Below the pieces are notes generated by a model, which saw only the letters and a list, made by a program, of their open reading frames with translations, searched no databases and was not told the DNA's origin. From contig NZ_KB899298.1 in NCBI RefSeq assembly GCF_000378145.1, forward strand, positions 1 to 60,727: a stretch of 60,727 nucleotides of DNA, read 5' to 3'. Below are positions 1 to 8,800 of the stretch, piece by piece. How positions within the stretch are numbered: the first letter of the stretch is position 1; each line of letters begins with the position of its first letter. The stretch is from Saccharibacillus kuerlensis DSM 22868 (GTDB taxonomy: Bacteria; Bacillota; Bacilli; Paenibacillales; Paenibacillaceae). A program made the translations under genes and the position numbers.

Positions 1-137
1 GGCAGGTTGCCTACGTGTTACTCACCCGTCCGCCGCTAAGTATCAGAGAAGCAAGCTTCTCATCAACTCCGCTCGACTTGCATGTATTAGGCATGCCGCC
101 AGCGTTCGTCCTGAGCCAGGATCAAACTCTCCATTAA
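1..137 (-). rRNA. 16S ribosomal RNA, 5' end (partial)
   Basis: The reverse strand reads the universal 16S start (GAGAGTTTGATCCTGGCTCAG), then the conserved GACGAACGCTGGCGGC stretch and the V1 region, and runs off the left edge. The mature 5' end is placed by comparison with Bacillus 16S, a few bases before GGAGAGTTTG. The V1 sequence, with its short hairpin around GAGAAGCTTGCTTCTC, fits Paenibacillaceae. It is the first gene of an rrn operon transcribed leftward. Confidence 0.97.
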
Positions 138-387
138 GTTGCGAATACTTTCGCAACCGCGACTTCATTGCCTGACCCCTTCGGGCAAGAGCAATGAACC
201 AAGCGATTACTTGATCTTCGCTATTAAAGAAAGCACCATGTGCTCGTTAAAACGTGGCGGGAATTTTCATTCCCTATATTCACTCGAACCGTGCAAGATC
301 AAAGGCAAAACCTTATCGCTTGTCGCGATTCCTCAAATCACTATGCCCGGCTGGGTTAAGTGATTCTCGTTACTCACTGTTCAGTTT

Positions 388-397
388 TCAAAGAACA
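388..397 (-). promoter_or_regulatory. rrn leader boxA antitermination site
   Basis: On the minus strand TGTTCTTTGA lies about 250 nt before the 16S gene in the rrn leader. This matches the boxA-like element (TGTTCTTTGAAAACT) found in Bacillus rRNA leaders, where the Nus factors bind to prevent Rho-dependent termination. The rest of 138-660 is non-coding leader and promoter DNA. Confidence 0.6.
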
Positions 398-453
398 AAC
401 TGTGTTGCGCTTGTTTCTTTCGTGCGTCTCTGCATCTCAGCGGCGACTTTTAT

Positions 454-483
454 ATCCTATCACAGTTCCAAGCAGTTCGTCAA
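454..483 (-). promoter_or_regulatory. rrn promoter P2 (proximal)
   Basis: Minus strand TTGACG, an 18-nt spacer, then TAGGAT. It lies between the distal promoter and boxA, so it drives the 16S gene. Confidence 0.75.
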
Positions 484-583
484 GCACTTTTTTTAAAAAG
501 TTTTTTTGAACTTCGATGTGATTGGGTTGTACTTTGATTCTTCACAGCGACTTAGCACTGCTGCCTTTCGAAGGCCGAGATTT

Positions 584-613
584 AATATATCATATACCTT
601 TTCAAAGCGTCAA
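584..613 (-). promoter_or_regulatory. rrn promoter P1 (distal)
   Basis: Minus strand TTGACG, an 18-nt spacer, then TATATT, about 130 bp upstream of P2. Tandem rrn promoters are the norm in Bacillales. Confidence 0.75.
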
Positions 614-660
614 CCCTTTTTTCTATTTTTGTGTTTCCGCTTTTCTACTCCGGCCTTTCT

Positions 661-1530
661 TCAATTCACACTGTAACGGATTTCCTCATTCCTAATATTG
701 TTTTTCCCTTCGCGAGGCCACTGTAGAATCAAATTGCGGTATACAAGCTTACGTACAACCATTGGAAGTTCCCTTTTAACATATTGAAGATCTGGATGCT
801 GCATAAGCTCTTCAATTGTCCAAGGTGCCTTCCGACTGCGCAGTACACGTATAAGAAGTTCTGAACAATCTGCCATTTTGGACATTACGGAAAATTCACA
901 TGCCAGCAGTACCAACTCTACCCTCTCTTTCAGTGTTTCCTTGCTGAAGGCTAACTGCTCATAAAATTTATATACTTGAGCGCTATAAGCTCGAACTTGA
1001 TTCCAAATTGTCTTTTCTGGATATACCGACTGTTGAACAAGTTCGATGCAAGCCCAATGGTGCAGAGCTTTGAGTGTACTGTAATAAGCGTCCATCTCAT
1101 GTCCTTCCGTTAAATGACGCTTGGCTTCTACATAGTTGTGCAAAAAACGTGCAAATTCAAAAAACAATCGCTGTTCCTGCAGCGGCTGCTCAAATTGTTC
1201 GACCTGTTGTCTTAACTGCAATATTTGTCCTTTCACGTCATGGATCACTTCCCCCTGCAAAAAGTAATGAACCAGCGAACGATTTTCTCCCGTGACGATC
1301 CAGCGTTTTAATTCCTCTGCCTGCAGGCTGAGAAGCTGATAGTGTACACCGTTCTCCATTTGATGATGAATCTGCATTTCTTCCTCAAGCGTCTCAAAAA
1401 TCAAAAACACCAATACGTCAAAGTCTTGAAGCAGGGCGCCGTGAAACTTGCCTCCGGGTCTATGGCAGGCGACGGCGCCGAGAGGAATAGGTTCATTGTG
1501 AGCCCTTCCTCCAAAAATAAATGAATTCAA
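661..1530 (-). CDS. YgxA-like nucleotidyltransferase-fold protein
   Basis: A 289-aa cytosolic protein that resembles the YgxA family of Firmicutes, annotated as nucleotidyltransferase-like. The N-terminal part (after NSFIFGG) would be the nucleotidyltransferase-like domain and the C-terminal half is alpha-helical; I see no complete GS...DxD catalytic motif, so activity is uncertain. The start chosen is TTG at 1530 because GAGGGGGAG lies about 8 nt before it; the ATG 21 nt upstream (1551) has no Shine-Dalgarno. Its position directly upstream of an rrn operon and near perR copies the B. subtilis perR-ygzB-ygxA-rrnD order. Its biological role is not known to me. Confidence 0.75.
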   Translation of the reverse strand: MNSFIFGGRAHNEPIPLGAVACHRPGGKFHGALLQDFDVLVFLIFETLEEEMQIHHQMENGVHYQLLSLQAEELKRWIVTGENRSLVHYFLQGEVIHDVKGQILQLRQQVEQFEQPLQEQRLFFEFARFLHNYVEAKRHLTEGHEMDAYYSTLKALHHWACIELVQQSVYPEKTIWNQVRAYSAQVYKFYEQLAFSKETLKERVELVLLACEFSVMSKMADCSELLIRVLRSRKAPWTIEELMQHPDLQYVKRELPMVVRKLVYRNLILQWPREGKNNIRNEEIRYSVN

Positions 1531-1571
1531 TCTCGTCTCCCCCTCGCGCATAAACTGCCCGGCAATCCAAT

Positions 1572-1599
1572 TAAGAAATAAGCGCGCCTTAGCGCGCTT
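1572..1599 (-). terminator. Intrinsic terminator after the GH18 gene
   Basis: Minus strand AAGCGCGC-TAAG-GCGCGCTT followed by a T-rich tail (ATTTCTTAATT). It separates the GH18 gene from ygxA. Confidence 0.7.
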
Positions 1600-1684
1600 G
1601 CCGTTACTTCTTATTCTACGCGGAGCTTTCCACTTCCTTCTTTATTTTATAGAGGAAGATGGAAGAGAAAATAGATTGAATTCC

Positions 1685-3397
1685 TTATTTTTCTCCAATT
1701 GTACGAAGCACTTCCCAAGCTTTGGCAGAAGCAAAGCTCCGCGCCCAACTCCCTACGCCGGCTAGGTCATACCGTTTTGCCAATTCGATACGCCGTTCCA
1801 GCGAGTCACTGTCCTCCAGCCAGATCCGTTTGAGCGCTCCCTCTTCTTCATATTGAATGTAATTCTGTCCGATGTCTTCAAGAAACTCCTTCTCAGCTCC
1901 GCTTTCGGCTGCAAGACGCTGAGAACTTTCCATGCCTACCGCCGCAGAAGAAACTTTCATCTTCCCCTCTTCTTCTGCTTCCGTCCATACTCGCGTATAT
2001 AACGGAATGCCAAGCACTAACTTGGATGCTGGGACATCATCTTCCTCAAGAATGCGTGTCACGGACTTTTCTACCCAAGGCAGCGATGCAACCGAACCTG
2101 CATTGGGACTGCTGGCCCAATGTTCGTCGTATGCCATCACAATCATAAAATCTACCGTCTCACCCAGAGCGCGCCGATCCAGAAAAACCGACCACATTTC
2201 GCTGTTGGACTTTGGAGTCACATCGATCGATACCGTAAGCCCGGCCGCCCTTGCACCTACCGTAAACTCGCGCACAAATTCGACGAACGGCTCTTTGTCT
2301 TCGGTGTATACATTTTCAAAGTCGAGATTGATCCCATCGAGCTTGTATTCCTTCGCGTAATCCAATACTTGTCGGATCGCTCGAGCCCGTGTCTCATAGT
2401 CACTCAACATTTCACGTGTAAGATTGGCGTCAAAATCATTGCTGAACAACCCCCATACCTGCTTCCCACGATTGTGAGCACGCCCTACATAGGCCGAATC
2501 TGCTTTACTGACGACATTTCCTTCACTATCCTTCAATGCAAACCAGGTTGGACTGACGACGTTGACACCCTGCATTTCTTCAATCACATCCGGGTTTGGG
2601 CGCTGTTCATATACAGCCTCCCACGCCAGATTGATCTTTTTGTCTGCCCATTCCTGTGATGCTGCTGTCCGTACCTCTTTTACCGCAGGAAGGCTTCTTT
2701 CTTCACTCAGCTTCACTTCATCCTTCCGGATATAACCGGAGTATCCCTCATTGGTCTGTGCATACAGCCAACCATCTTCTTCTTTCCAAACCCGAAGCTC
2801 CGTTCCATCCTCCAGCTTTGCGGTAATCGGAGCTTTGGTCGTCATGCCGCTTCGGAGCTTGGGCGAACTAAAAATCCCTCCGTCCACAGCCGAAGCTGTA
2901 CGGAATGTGTCACCTGCTTTGAACACCATAACGCCCTCTTCCGCTCCTACTTCCTCGATCTGAATACCATACATATGCTTAAGAGCTTCTACCGGCACAT
3001 ACAAAATTTCGTTTTCCTCTTCGACAGCGGATTCGAGTACATGATCCGCCCCGTTCAATACAGCCGTTTCACTGCCTATTGTCATAACTAATATCTGGTT
3101 TGCCGTCGTCAGAATCGCCGTTTCTCCATCCGGATCGCCGTAAGCATAATCATTGATCTGCTCCTTAACCAGCGGAAGCGGAAGCTTCAGCGAATCGCCG
3201 CTGCCGACAGCCGTATAACCGCTCCATTGACCCTGTACAAAAATAGGCTTGTGCTTCCCCACCCACTCCGGGTCTTCGTAAAAAAAATTCGGTAAAAGCT
3301 TCCAGGCTCCCCATGCGGCTCCCGCAATAACAACGCCCAGTAAAAGAATGCTGCCCATTCTTCTTTTTTTGCGGCCGCGCATTTTTCTGCTTTGCAT
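1685..3397 (-). CDS. Secreted/membrane-anchored glycoside hydrolase family 18 protein
   Basis: About 570 aa. A basic N-terminus and one membrane segment (about residues 16-36) are followed by a copper-amine-oxidase-N-like stalk domain (YVPVEALKHMYGI region), a bacterial SH3 domain (about 175-240, GYSGYIRKDEV) and a GH18 TIM barrel. The GH18 catalytic signature DGINLDFE is present, with the acid at about E361. Similar proteins (YaaH/YdhD/SleL relatives) cut N-acetylglucosamine linkages of spore cortex or cell wall, so a peptidoglycan-directed glucosaminidase is likely. The ATG at 3397 was chosen: longer versions would start inside the perR terminator; ATG 3382 is also possible and neither has a strong ribosome site. 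Confidence 0.85.
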   Translation of the reverse strand: MQSRKMRGRKKRRMGSILLLGVVIAGAAWGAWKLLPNFFYEDPEWVGKHKPIFVQGQWSGYTAVGSGDSLKLPLPLVKEQINDYAYGDPDGETAILTTANQILVMTIGSETAVLNGADHVLESAVEEENEILYVPVEALKHMYGIQIEEVGAEEGVMVFKAGDTFRTASAVDGGIFSSPKLRSGMTTKAPITAKLEDGTELRVWKEEDGWLYAQTNEGYSGYIRKDEVKLSEERSLPAVKEVRTAASQEWADKKINLAWEAVYEQRPNPDVIEEMQGVNVVSPTWFALKDSEGNVVSKADSAYVGRAHNRGKQVWGLFSNDFDANLTREMLSDYETRARAIRQVLDYAKEYKLDGINLDFENVYTEDKEPFVEFVREFTVGARAAGLTVSIDVTPKSNSEMWSVFLDRRALGETVDFMIVMAYDEHWASSPNAGSVASLPWVEKSVTRILEEDDVPASKLVLGIPLYTRVWTEAEEEGKMKVSSAAVGMESSQRLAAESGAEKEFLEDIGQNYIQYEEEGALKRIWLEDSDSLERRIELAKRYDLAGVGSWARSFASAKAWEVLRTIGEK

Positions 3398-3443
3398 CAC
3401 TCTACAACAGCTGCCCTTCTGCATGCCTGCAAGAATACGCCAT

Positions 3444-3483
3444 AAAAAAAAGCGTGGGAGCCTAATTCGGCTCCACACGCTTT
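3444..3483 (-). terminator. Intrinsic terminator after perR
   Basis: Minus strand hairpin AAAGCGTGTGGAGCC / GGCTCCCACGCTTT followed by eight T residues, immediately after the perR stop codon. Confidence 0.9.
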
Positions 3484-3497
3484 ATTGTAAGCAAATG

Positions 3498-3923
3498 TTA
3501 ATGCTCGCTGCAACTCTTGCATACCCCATAAACTTCCAGACGGTGCCCTTTTACCGAAAATCCCGTCGACTTTGCCGCAGCATGCTCGACTTCCTCTAAA
3601 TAAGAATAATGGAAATCTTCGATTTTGCCGCATTTCTCACAGATAATATGATAGTGGTCACTGATGTTCGCATCGAACCGGCTGGAATTGTCTCCATAAG
3701 TCAGCTCGTGGATCATCCCGGCTTCAATCAACATCTTGAGATTATTATATACGGTAGCTACACTCATGCTGGGAAATTGAGGACACAATGCGCGGTAAAT
3801 CTCATCCGCAGTCGGATGACCCATGTTTTCCATGAGGTAGGTCAAAATGGCATGTCTCTGGGGAGTGATGCGCACACCGTTGATTTTCAGCTGTTCTAGA
3901 GCATGTTGTACGCGTGACGTCAT
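3498..3923 (-). CDS. perR: Peroxide-stress repressor PerR (Fur family)
   Basis: A 141-aa Fur-family repressor. The winged helix is N-terminal ([15 protein letters not shown] and [12 protein letters not shown] recognition region). The PerR regulatory metal site is visible: His in MGHPTADE, then [11 protein letters not shown] supplying Asp and two His. Two CxxC pairs (CEKC, CKSC) form the structural zinc site. The Asp in RFD is the PerR-type ligand that allows metal-catalysed histidine oxidation by peroxide, which separates PerR from Fur and Zur. The start at 3923 has AAGGAGGAG upstream; an in-frame ATG at 3965 would fall inside the -10 element and is rejected. Expected targets are catalase, peroxidase and iron homeostasis genes. 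Confidence 0.95.
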   Translation of the reverse strand: MTSRVQHALEQLKINGVRITPQRHAILTYLMENMGHPTADEIYRALCPQFPSMSVATVYNNLKMLIEAGMIHELTYGDNSSRFDANISDHYHIICEKCGKIEDFHYSYLEEVEHAAAKSTGFSVKGHRLEVYGVCKSCSEH

Positions 3924-3963
3924 CTCATTCTCCTCCTTGCCGTTATTCCTCGTGTTATTCTCC

Positions 3964-3993
3964 ATTGTAAGGTTTTTGAATATTTCTTGTCAA
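3964..3993 (-). promoter_or_regulatory. perR promoter
   Basis: Minus strand TTGACA, an 18-nt spacer, TACAAT. I see no clean Per box (TTATAATNATTATAA) overlapping it, so autorepression cannot be claimed from sequence. Confidence 0.75.
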
Positions 3994-4012
3994 CGTATGA
4001 ACTTTTGCCGTT

Positions 4013-5278
4013 TCATTCATCAATCCGAAAAACATTTAAATCTCCGTTGCCGTCTGCCTTCACGGTAAAGGTACCCTCACCGTAGGTGCCGCTCAGCGTA
4101 CGATCTTGAATACCAAACGGCAGCTCGCTGTTTATATTTCCGTATCCGTTCGATCCTTCCATCCGGTAATCTCCGGAAGACGGAAGGGTGAGATCGATCC
4201 GCCCAACTGCGCTGTATACGGACCAATCACCGCGTACGACACGGGAGCTGACGGAAATGTTGCCGTTGAGCGTTTGTGCGGATAAACCGAAGTTAACGCC
4301 ACCAATATCAATGCTTCCGTTACGAGTATCGACTGCAATATCGCCGATCGTTCCGTTCGCTATAATGCTGCCGAGCATGGTTGTGAATTTGACGGAACCC
4401 GCTACATTCGAACTCTCGATATCCCCCTGCTGGGTGTCGGCTTGTATACTGCCGGTAACGGTAGACACCCGTACGCCGCCTCTTAAGGTAGATGCCGTAA
4501 TATTCCCGCTTACATTGGTAAAATTGAGATTGCCGCCTCCAGTTTGTACGGAAATCGAACGCAAAGCCTGAACCCCATCCAGAGTTACCGATCCTCCGTT
4601 CGTTCGAATGTTCATATCGAAGCTTCGCTCAGGCGGGAGAAGGATCTCCAGATCGATCCGAGGCTGCCGACGACCAGATGTACCGTAAGGCTGAGCCTCG
4701 GTGGTAATAGCCAATGTCTTGCCTTCTTCGATTTTGATTCCTGTTTTTTCGGCGATTCCTTTTGCCTCTTCCGCTTCAACTCGGTCGACCCAGACGGTGC
4801 TGTGGACCCGGATACGATCGGAAAATCCTCGGCGTATCACAATATCCCCGTTGATTCCTTCAACAGACAGCTCGTTCATCTCCAGCGCTGCGGCAATATC
4901 GACAGAAGGCTTGGCAAATTTATTGCCTTCCGCTTCACTAAATTCGATAGCGGAACTGGTCAGATCAAGACTGACCCGGTTCCATAAGTGCAGATAGTGA
5001 TTTTGCTGGGTAACGATAAAAACGGAAGCGCTAAGCAGCAGAGCAACCAGCATACCCGAGATGTCAATACCAAATCGTCGATTTCCACCTCGTCTATGTC
5101 TGAACAGCAGCAGCATGACGACATATTCAATTCCCCAAAAGATAAAGACGGCCGGCCACCAGCGAAGCAGCTGCAGCATATCTTCGCGCCCGCGAAACTG
5201 GTCGTTCAGCAGCAGCAAACCGACAACGATAAGCAGTAGGGAGGCTGTCCAGCGACCGATACGAATTTTAGGATTCAT
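4013..5278 (-). CDS. DUF4097 beta-strand-repeat protein with LiaF-like membrane N-terminus
   Basis: About 421 aa. The N-terminus carries three to four membrane segments (LLLIVVGLLLL; AVFIFWGIEYVVMLLLF; MLVALLLSASVFIV) like the LiaI/LiaF-type region. The rest is a repetitive beta-helix of the DUF4097 adhesin type, with short GxI/GxV turns such as GSITAN and GNISVSS. Family members act in cell-envelope stress sensing or as surface proteins; no enzyme motif is visible. The start at 5278 follows a GGGGGAA ribosome site and overlaps the end of the upstream gene by 11 nt, so the two genes are probably translationally coupled. Confidence 0.8.
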   Translation of the reverse strand: MNPKIRIGRWTASLLLIVVGLLLLNDQFRGREDMLQLLRWWPAVFIFWGIEYVVMLLLFRHRRGGNRRFGIDISGMLVALLLSASVFIVTQQNHYLHLWNRVSLDLTSSAIEFSEAEGNKFAKPSVDIAAALEMNELSVEGINGDIVIRRGFSDRIRVHSTVWVDRVEAEEAKGIAEKTGIKIEEGKTLAITTEAQPYGTSGRRQPRIDLEILLPPERSFDMNIRTNGGSVTLDGVQALRSISVQTGGGNLNFTNVSGNITASTLRGGVRVSTVTGSIQADTQQGDIESSNVAGSVKFTTMLGSIIANGTIGDIAVDTRNGSIDIGGVNFGLSAQTLNGNISVSSRVVRGDWSVYSAVGRIDLTLPSSGDYRMEGSNGYGNINSELPFGIQDRTLSGTYGEGTFTVKADGNGDLNVFRIDE

Positions 5279-5855
5279 GACGATTCCCCCGTTCCGCAGT
5301 CGATTCCAGCTGAGACGAAGTCGGTCGATAAGGTTGAAGTGCAGCTTTGCGTACATTTGCCGCTTGAATCCCCGCTAGAACAGCGCCCAGCAAAATAAGT
5401 CCAACGGCCGAAACCTCTCGGCCATACTGCTCGATCAATTGTCGAAACCAAGAAGGACGACTGTGCAGCAGCAGAAGAAGCGTCCCCTCGCCAATCAGGA
5501 CCAAAGCAAACTTCATACTTTTCCGCCAATTGTAAACTTCGCTGTCCAGTACCTGTCTTCGTTCATTAACCTGATCCGTTTCCTGCAGCACATCATATAC
5601 ACTGTAGAAATAAATGATCGGAATTGTCAGGCCAAGCAGGATAAGCAGCGGCACATTTATCCTCATGCCCGTCGACGAAAAGTAAAGCAAAGATTCGGCT
5701 ACGAGCAGAATAATTAGCATAAACGATATGCCTTTCTGAATGAGTCCCAGGTAAACATGTCCGGTCCCTGGGATGACAGCAGAGAGCAGACAGGCGATCG
5801 CTTTACGCTTTTTTTTCCTTTGTTGTCTTGTCCTTGTCTTGACGGTCTTAGCCAT
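5268..5855 (-). CDS. Multi-pass membrane protein of unknown function
   Basis: 195 aa. A highly basic N-terminus (KTRTRQQRKKKRK) precedes five or six hydrophobic segments: IACLLSAVIPGTGHVYLG, FMLIILLVAESLLYF, LLILLGLTIPIIYFYSV, FALVLIGEGTLLLLL and VGLILLGAVLAGI. The PGTGHVYLG turn recalls TM2-domain and small permease-like proteins, but I do not recognise a named family with confidence. It is co-transcribed with the overlapping DUF4097 gene, so a joint envelope role is likely (inference). An AAAGGAGG ribosome site precedes the ATG. Confidence 0.75.
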   Translation of the reverse strand: MAKTVKTRTRQQRKKKRKAIACLLSAVIPGTGHVYLGLIQKGISFMLIILLVAESLLYFSSTGMRINVPLLILLGLTIPIIYFYSVYDVLQETDQVNERRQVLDSEVYNWRKSMKFALVLIGEGTLLLLLHSRPSWFRQLIEQYGREVSAVGLILLGAVLAGIQAANVRKAALQPYRPTSSQLESTAERGNRHES

Positions 5856-5880
5856 GATCCGGGCCTCCTTTCCTCCGGCC

Positions 5881-5913
5881 AGCGGTAAGCACGTCCTAAG
5901 ACGTAGTACCGCT
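5881..5913. other. Stable hairpin without T-tract
   Basis: AGCGGTA...TACCGCT arms enclose an inner ACGTC/GACGT pair around a CTAA loop. It lies between the mgtC stop and the next gene's start. There is no U-run on either side, so it is not a canonical terminator; an RNA processing or stability element is possible. Confidence 0.4.
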
Positions 5914-5938
5914 CGGTTGCTGTCCTCTACCCTATGCT

Positions 5939-6658
5939 CTACTCAATCGCCACGGAATAGACGCCGTCCATTCTCAGCAGTTGATGTGTCATTTCGGCCG
6001 GATCCATTCTTTTATCCGAAGTGAGGTGCATCGTAATTTCGGCAGCTGAAGAAGTTTCACCCGATTCGGACAGCGGATAGCCGCTCTTCACGTGAACTTC
6101 CAACTTGCGGATGCGTATTTCACGCTCTTTCATAAAATCGGACACTTTCTCCAGCAGTCCGCTGCCTGTTCGGCCCCGCACAGTGACGACATGGGTATGA
6201 TGGCCTCGGATATAACGCTGTTCAACGCTATTAAGCACAAGAAGCGTCAAGAAAACGATCAGCGTGGTCAGAATTGCGGCAAAATAAAAACCTGCGCCTA
6301 CGGCGAGTCCGATAGCGGCTACTACCCACAGCGAGGCGGCAGTCGTCAATCCGGTAATCGCCTTGCCGGTAAACAGAATCGTCCCTGCACCCAGAAAACC
6401 GATTCCCGAGATGACAGCTGTCGCCAAACGAGCCGGATCAACACGTACACTGGGTTCCTGCACAAATGCCGCAAATCCATACATGGACAGCAGCATAATC
6501 AGTGCGGAACCAAGAGAAACCAGAATATGAGTGCGGAGACCTGCCGCATGACTCGAACGTTCCCGTTCCCAGCCGATCAAGCCGCCCAACAGCACTGCAC
6601 AGAGCAGCCGCAGTAAAATATACGTGTTGTCGATAACCCAGGGATTTGTCATTTGCAT
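5939..6658 (-). CDS. MgtC/SapB family membrane protein
   Basis: 239 aa. Four to five N-terminal membrane helices include the family hallmark GGLIGWERERSSHAAGLRTH and the SGIGFLGAGTI stretch, followed by a soluble C-terminal domain of about 80 residues with an ACT-like beta-alpha pattern. MgtC proteins modulate growth in low magnesium or acidic conditions, partly through effects on ATP synthase in pathogens; they are not magnesium transporters themselves. The ribosome site is AAGGAG five nt before the first ATG. No magnesium riboswitch is visible in the short (30 nt) upstream gap. Confidence 0.9.
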   Translation of the reverse strand: MQMTNPWVIDNTYILLRLLCAVLLGGLIGWERERSSHAAGLRTHILVSLGSALIMLLSMYGFAAFVQEPSVRVDPARLATAVISGIGFLGAGTILFTGKAITGLTTAASLWVVAAIGLAVGAGFYFAAILTTLIVFLTLLVLNSVEQRYIRGHHTHVVTVRGRTGSGLLEKVSDFMKEREIRIRKLEVHVKSGYPLSESGETSSAAEITMHLTSDKRMDPAEMTHQLLRMDGVYSVAIE

Positions 6659-6688
6659 CCTTGCTCCTTCAGTTCGAAAATTACATAA

Positions 6689-7165
6689 TCAGCCGGTTTC
6701 TCCCGTCTTTCTTTCTCTCTTCATGGTCATTAATTCAACACCAGGCGCAATATACTCGCTTTTGAACGGAACAAATCCAAAACGCTCGTATAAGCGCCTC
6801 GCAGGCTCGTTCTTCAAACCGGTCGATACAATGTATATCGGAAATTCCGGGTAGTTCGCAAATACATACTCAATCAACCGGCTCGCAATCCCTTGACGAA
6901 AAAAGTCCGGATGCACCATCATTCTCGTCAGCGTGAGCTCTCCCGGCCGCTCTTCCTCGACTGCGACGGCCCCGACAAGTTTACCGGACTGGACGGTATA
7001 ACCGTAAAAAACATCGCGGCTTCGCTTAAGGGTATCGACCGTATCGGCCAATGGCGGAATCTCGTCGAAGCCGATCAACTTCGCCTCCAACCGATATGCC
7101 GTCGTCTGCAGCCTCAATAGTTCTTCCATTTTGAGTTCGTCCTGCGTATCGAGTTTACCAATCAT
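6689..7165 (-). CDS. GNAT family N-acetyltransferase
   Basis: 158 aa. Motif A (TRMMVHPDFFRQGIASRLIEY) has the R-Q-x-x-G-x-A acetyl-CoA pyrophosphate loop, and the C-terminal motif B (NEPARRLYERFGF) is clear. The substrate cannot be told from sequence. ATG 7165 is chosen because GAGGAGG precedes it at proper spacing; an upstream in-frame ATG at 7243 lacks one. It stands alone between mgtC and the gatCAB operon. Confidence 0.85.
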   Translation of the reverse strand: MIGKLDTQDELKMEELLRLQTTAYRLEAKLIGFDEIPPLADTVDTLKRSRDVFYGYTVQSGKLVGAVAVEEERPGELTLTRMMVHPDFFRQGIASRLIEYVFANYPEFPIYIVSTGLKNEPARRLYERFGFVPFKSEYIAPGVELMTMKRERKTGETG

Positions 7166-7275
7166 CGCAATCCTCCTCGCTTCTTCTTGTTTTATTAACC
7201 GATTTTTCTTTGCTGCTTTGACTGCGAGGGGGATTGCGGTCAATAGAAACTTTACACATAAAATTAGCCGTGTTT

Positions 7276-7315
7276 AAAAAAAGAGGGCGCGTTCGCAAGC
7301 GAACGCGCCCTCTCG
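7276..7315 (-). terminator. Intrinsic terminator of the gatCAB operon
   Basis: Perfect 14-bp stem (GAGGGCGCGTTCGC / GCGAACGCGCCCTC) followed on the minus strand by seven T residues. Confidence 0.93.
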
Positions 7316-7331
7316 AAAGCTTCTCGGCTGA

Positions 7332-8768
7332 TCAGCCTTTCAGCAGTTCCATGAGCAGCTTGTTGACCAATCCGGGATTGGCTTTGCCCTTGCTCTGCTT
7401 CATTACCTGACCAACCAGGAAACCAATTGCTTTATCCTTGCCGGCGCGGTAATCTTCGACAGACTGAGGATTGGCCGCGACCACCTCAACGACAATGGCT
7501 TTGATCGCGCCTTCGTCGCTGATCTGAACAAGTCCTTGCTCTTCAACAATCTGCTGCGGATTCTTGCCGCTCTGCAGCATTTCCTTGAAGACCGTCTTGG
7601 CGATCTTGCTGTTGACTGTTCCCTTGCCAATCAGACCAACCAATTCGCCGAGACCCTGTCCAGTAAGCGGAACCGCACCCAGCTCCAGACCGCTGGTATT
7701 TAAATAGCCCATCAGCTCTCCCATAATCCAGTTGGAGACGGACTTTGCATCTTCTGTATATTTCAGACTTTCCTCGAATAAATCCGCCAGCGGCTTCGAA
7801 GAGGTGATAACCTGCGCATCATAGGCAGGCAGTCCATAATCAGCACTGTACCGCGCACGCCGCGCATCCGGAAGTTCCGGGATCGTTAGGCGGATCTTTT
7901 CCTTCCAATCTGTTCCGATCTCAACGGCTACCAGGTCAGGGTCCGGGAAATAACGATAATCGTGCGCTTCTTCCTTGCCGCGCATAGAGAAAGTTTGTCC
8001 CTTGCCTTCATCCCAGCGGCGAGTCTCCTGAACGACCGTTCCGCCTTCATCCAGAATTTCAGCTTGGCGGATTTCTTCGTATTCCAGACCGCGCTGTACG
8101 CCGCGGAAGGAGTTCATATTTTTCAATTCAGCGCGGATGCCGAATTCCTTTTGTCCCTGCGGACGAATACTGATGTTGGCATCGCAGCGAAGCGAACCTT
8201 CTTCCATCTTCACGTCGGATACTTCACAGTACTGCATAATGGCCCGCATCTTCTCAAGGTAAGCGCGAGCTTCTTCGGGTGAGGAAATCTCCGGCTCGGA
8301 GACGATCTCAATGAGCGGTGTGCCTACACGGTTAAAATCGACCAGAGAGCCAAATGCCCCGGTATGGGTCAGCTTCCCTGCGTCTTCTTCCAGATGAAGA
8401 CGAGTAATTCCGATTCGCTTTGTACGTCCATCCACTTCAATATCGATCCATCCGTGCTCGCCGATCGGACGGGCTGCCTGCGAGATTTGATACGCCTTCG
8501 GCGAATCGGGATAGAAGTAGTTTTTGCGATCAAAATGGCTGACGTCCGCAATTTCACAGTTCAGCGCCATCGCTGCCTTGATCGCATACTCGACCGCTTG
8601 ACGATTGAGTACCGGCAGAACACCAGGGTGTCCGAGGCAGACCGGGCAGGTATGTGTATTGGGCGGCGCTCCAAATTCGGTGGAGCAGCCGCAGAAGATC
8701 TTGGACTTTGTGTGCAGCTCAACGTGCACCTCGAGTCCGATGACCGTTTCGTATTGTACGGTGGACAT
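7332..8768 (-). CDS. gatB: Asp/Glu-tRNA amidotransferase subunit B
   Basis: 478 aa, the usual GatB length. It opens with [13 protein letters not shown] and carries the zinc-knuckle cysteines (FCGC...CPVCLG), the HLEEDAGK kinase loop and the C-terminal YqeY-like tail domain. GatB phosphorylates the Glu or Asp of mischarged Glu-tRNAGln or Asp-tRNAAsn and hands it to ammonia from GatA. It is the last gene of the gatC-gatA-gatB operon, 32 nt after gatA. Confidence 0.98.
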   Translation of the reverse strand: MSTVQYETVIGLEVHVELHTKSKIFCGCSTEFGAPPNTHTCPVCLGHPGVLPVLNRQAVEYAIKAAMALNCEIADVSHFDRKNYFYPDSPKAYQISQAARPIGEHGWIDIEVDGRTKRIGITRLHLEEDAGKLTHTGAFGSLVDFNRVGTPLIEIVSEPEISSPEEARAYLEKMRAIMQYCEVSDVKMEEGSLRCDANISIRPQGQKEFGIRAELKNMNSFRGVQRGLEYEEIRQAEILDEGGTVVQETRRWDEGKGQTFSMRGKEEAHDYRYFPDPDLVAVEIGTDWKEKIRLTIPELPDARRARYSADYGLPAYDAQVITSSKPLADLFEESLKYTEDAKSVSNWIMGELMGYLNTSGLELGAVPLTGQGLGELVGLIGKGTVNSKIAKTVFKEMLQSGKNPQQIVEEQGLVQISDEGAIKAIVVEVVAANPQSVEDYRAGKDKAIGFLVGQVMKQSKGKANPGLVNKLLMELLKG

Positions 8769-8800
8769 GAAAGGCAGTTCCTCCTTCTTATGCGCGGAAA

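Noticed and set aside
311-330. TATCGCTTGTCGCG shared between rrn leader and the xylA-xylB repeats
   Set aside because: A 14-base match is expected by chance in this length and the flanks do not match.
139-496. Open frames on the plus strand opposite the rRNA leader
   Set aside because: They lie over rrn promoters, boxA and leader on the other strand and have no ribosome sites.
3924-3965. Longer PerR start at 3965
   Set aside because: That ATG overlaps the -10 element of the promoter and lacks a ribosome site; 3923 has AAGGAGGAG.
3924-3993. Per box for PerR autoregulation
   Set aside because: No TTATAATNATTATAA-like palindrome is found near the promoter.
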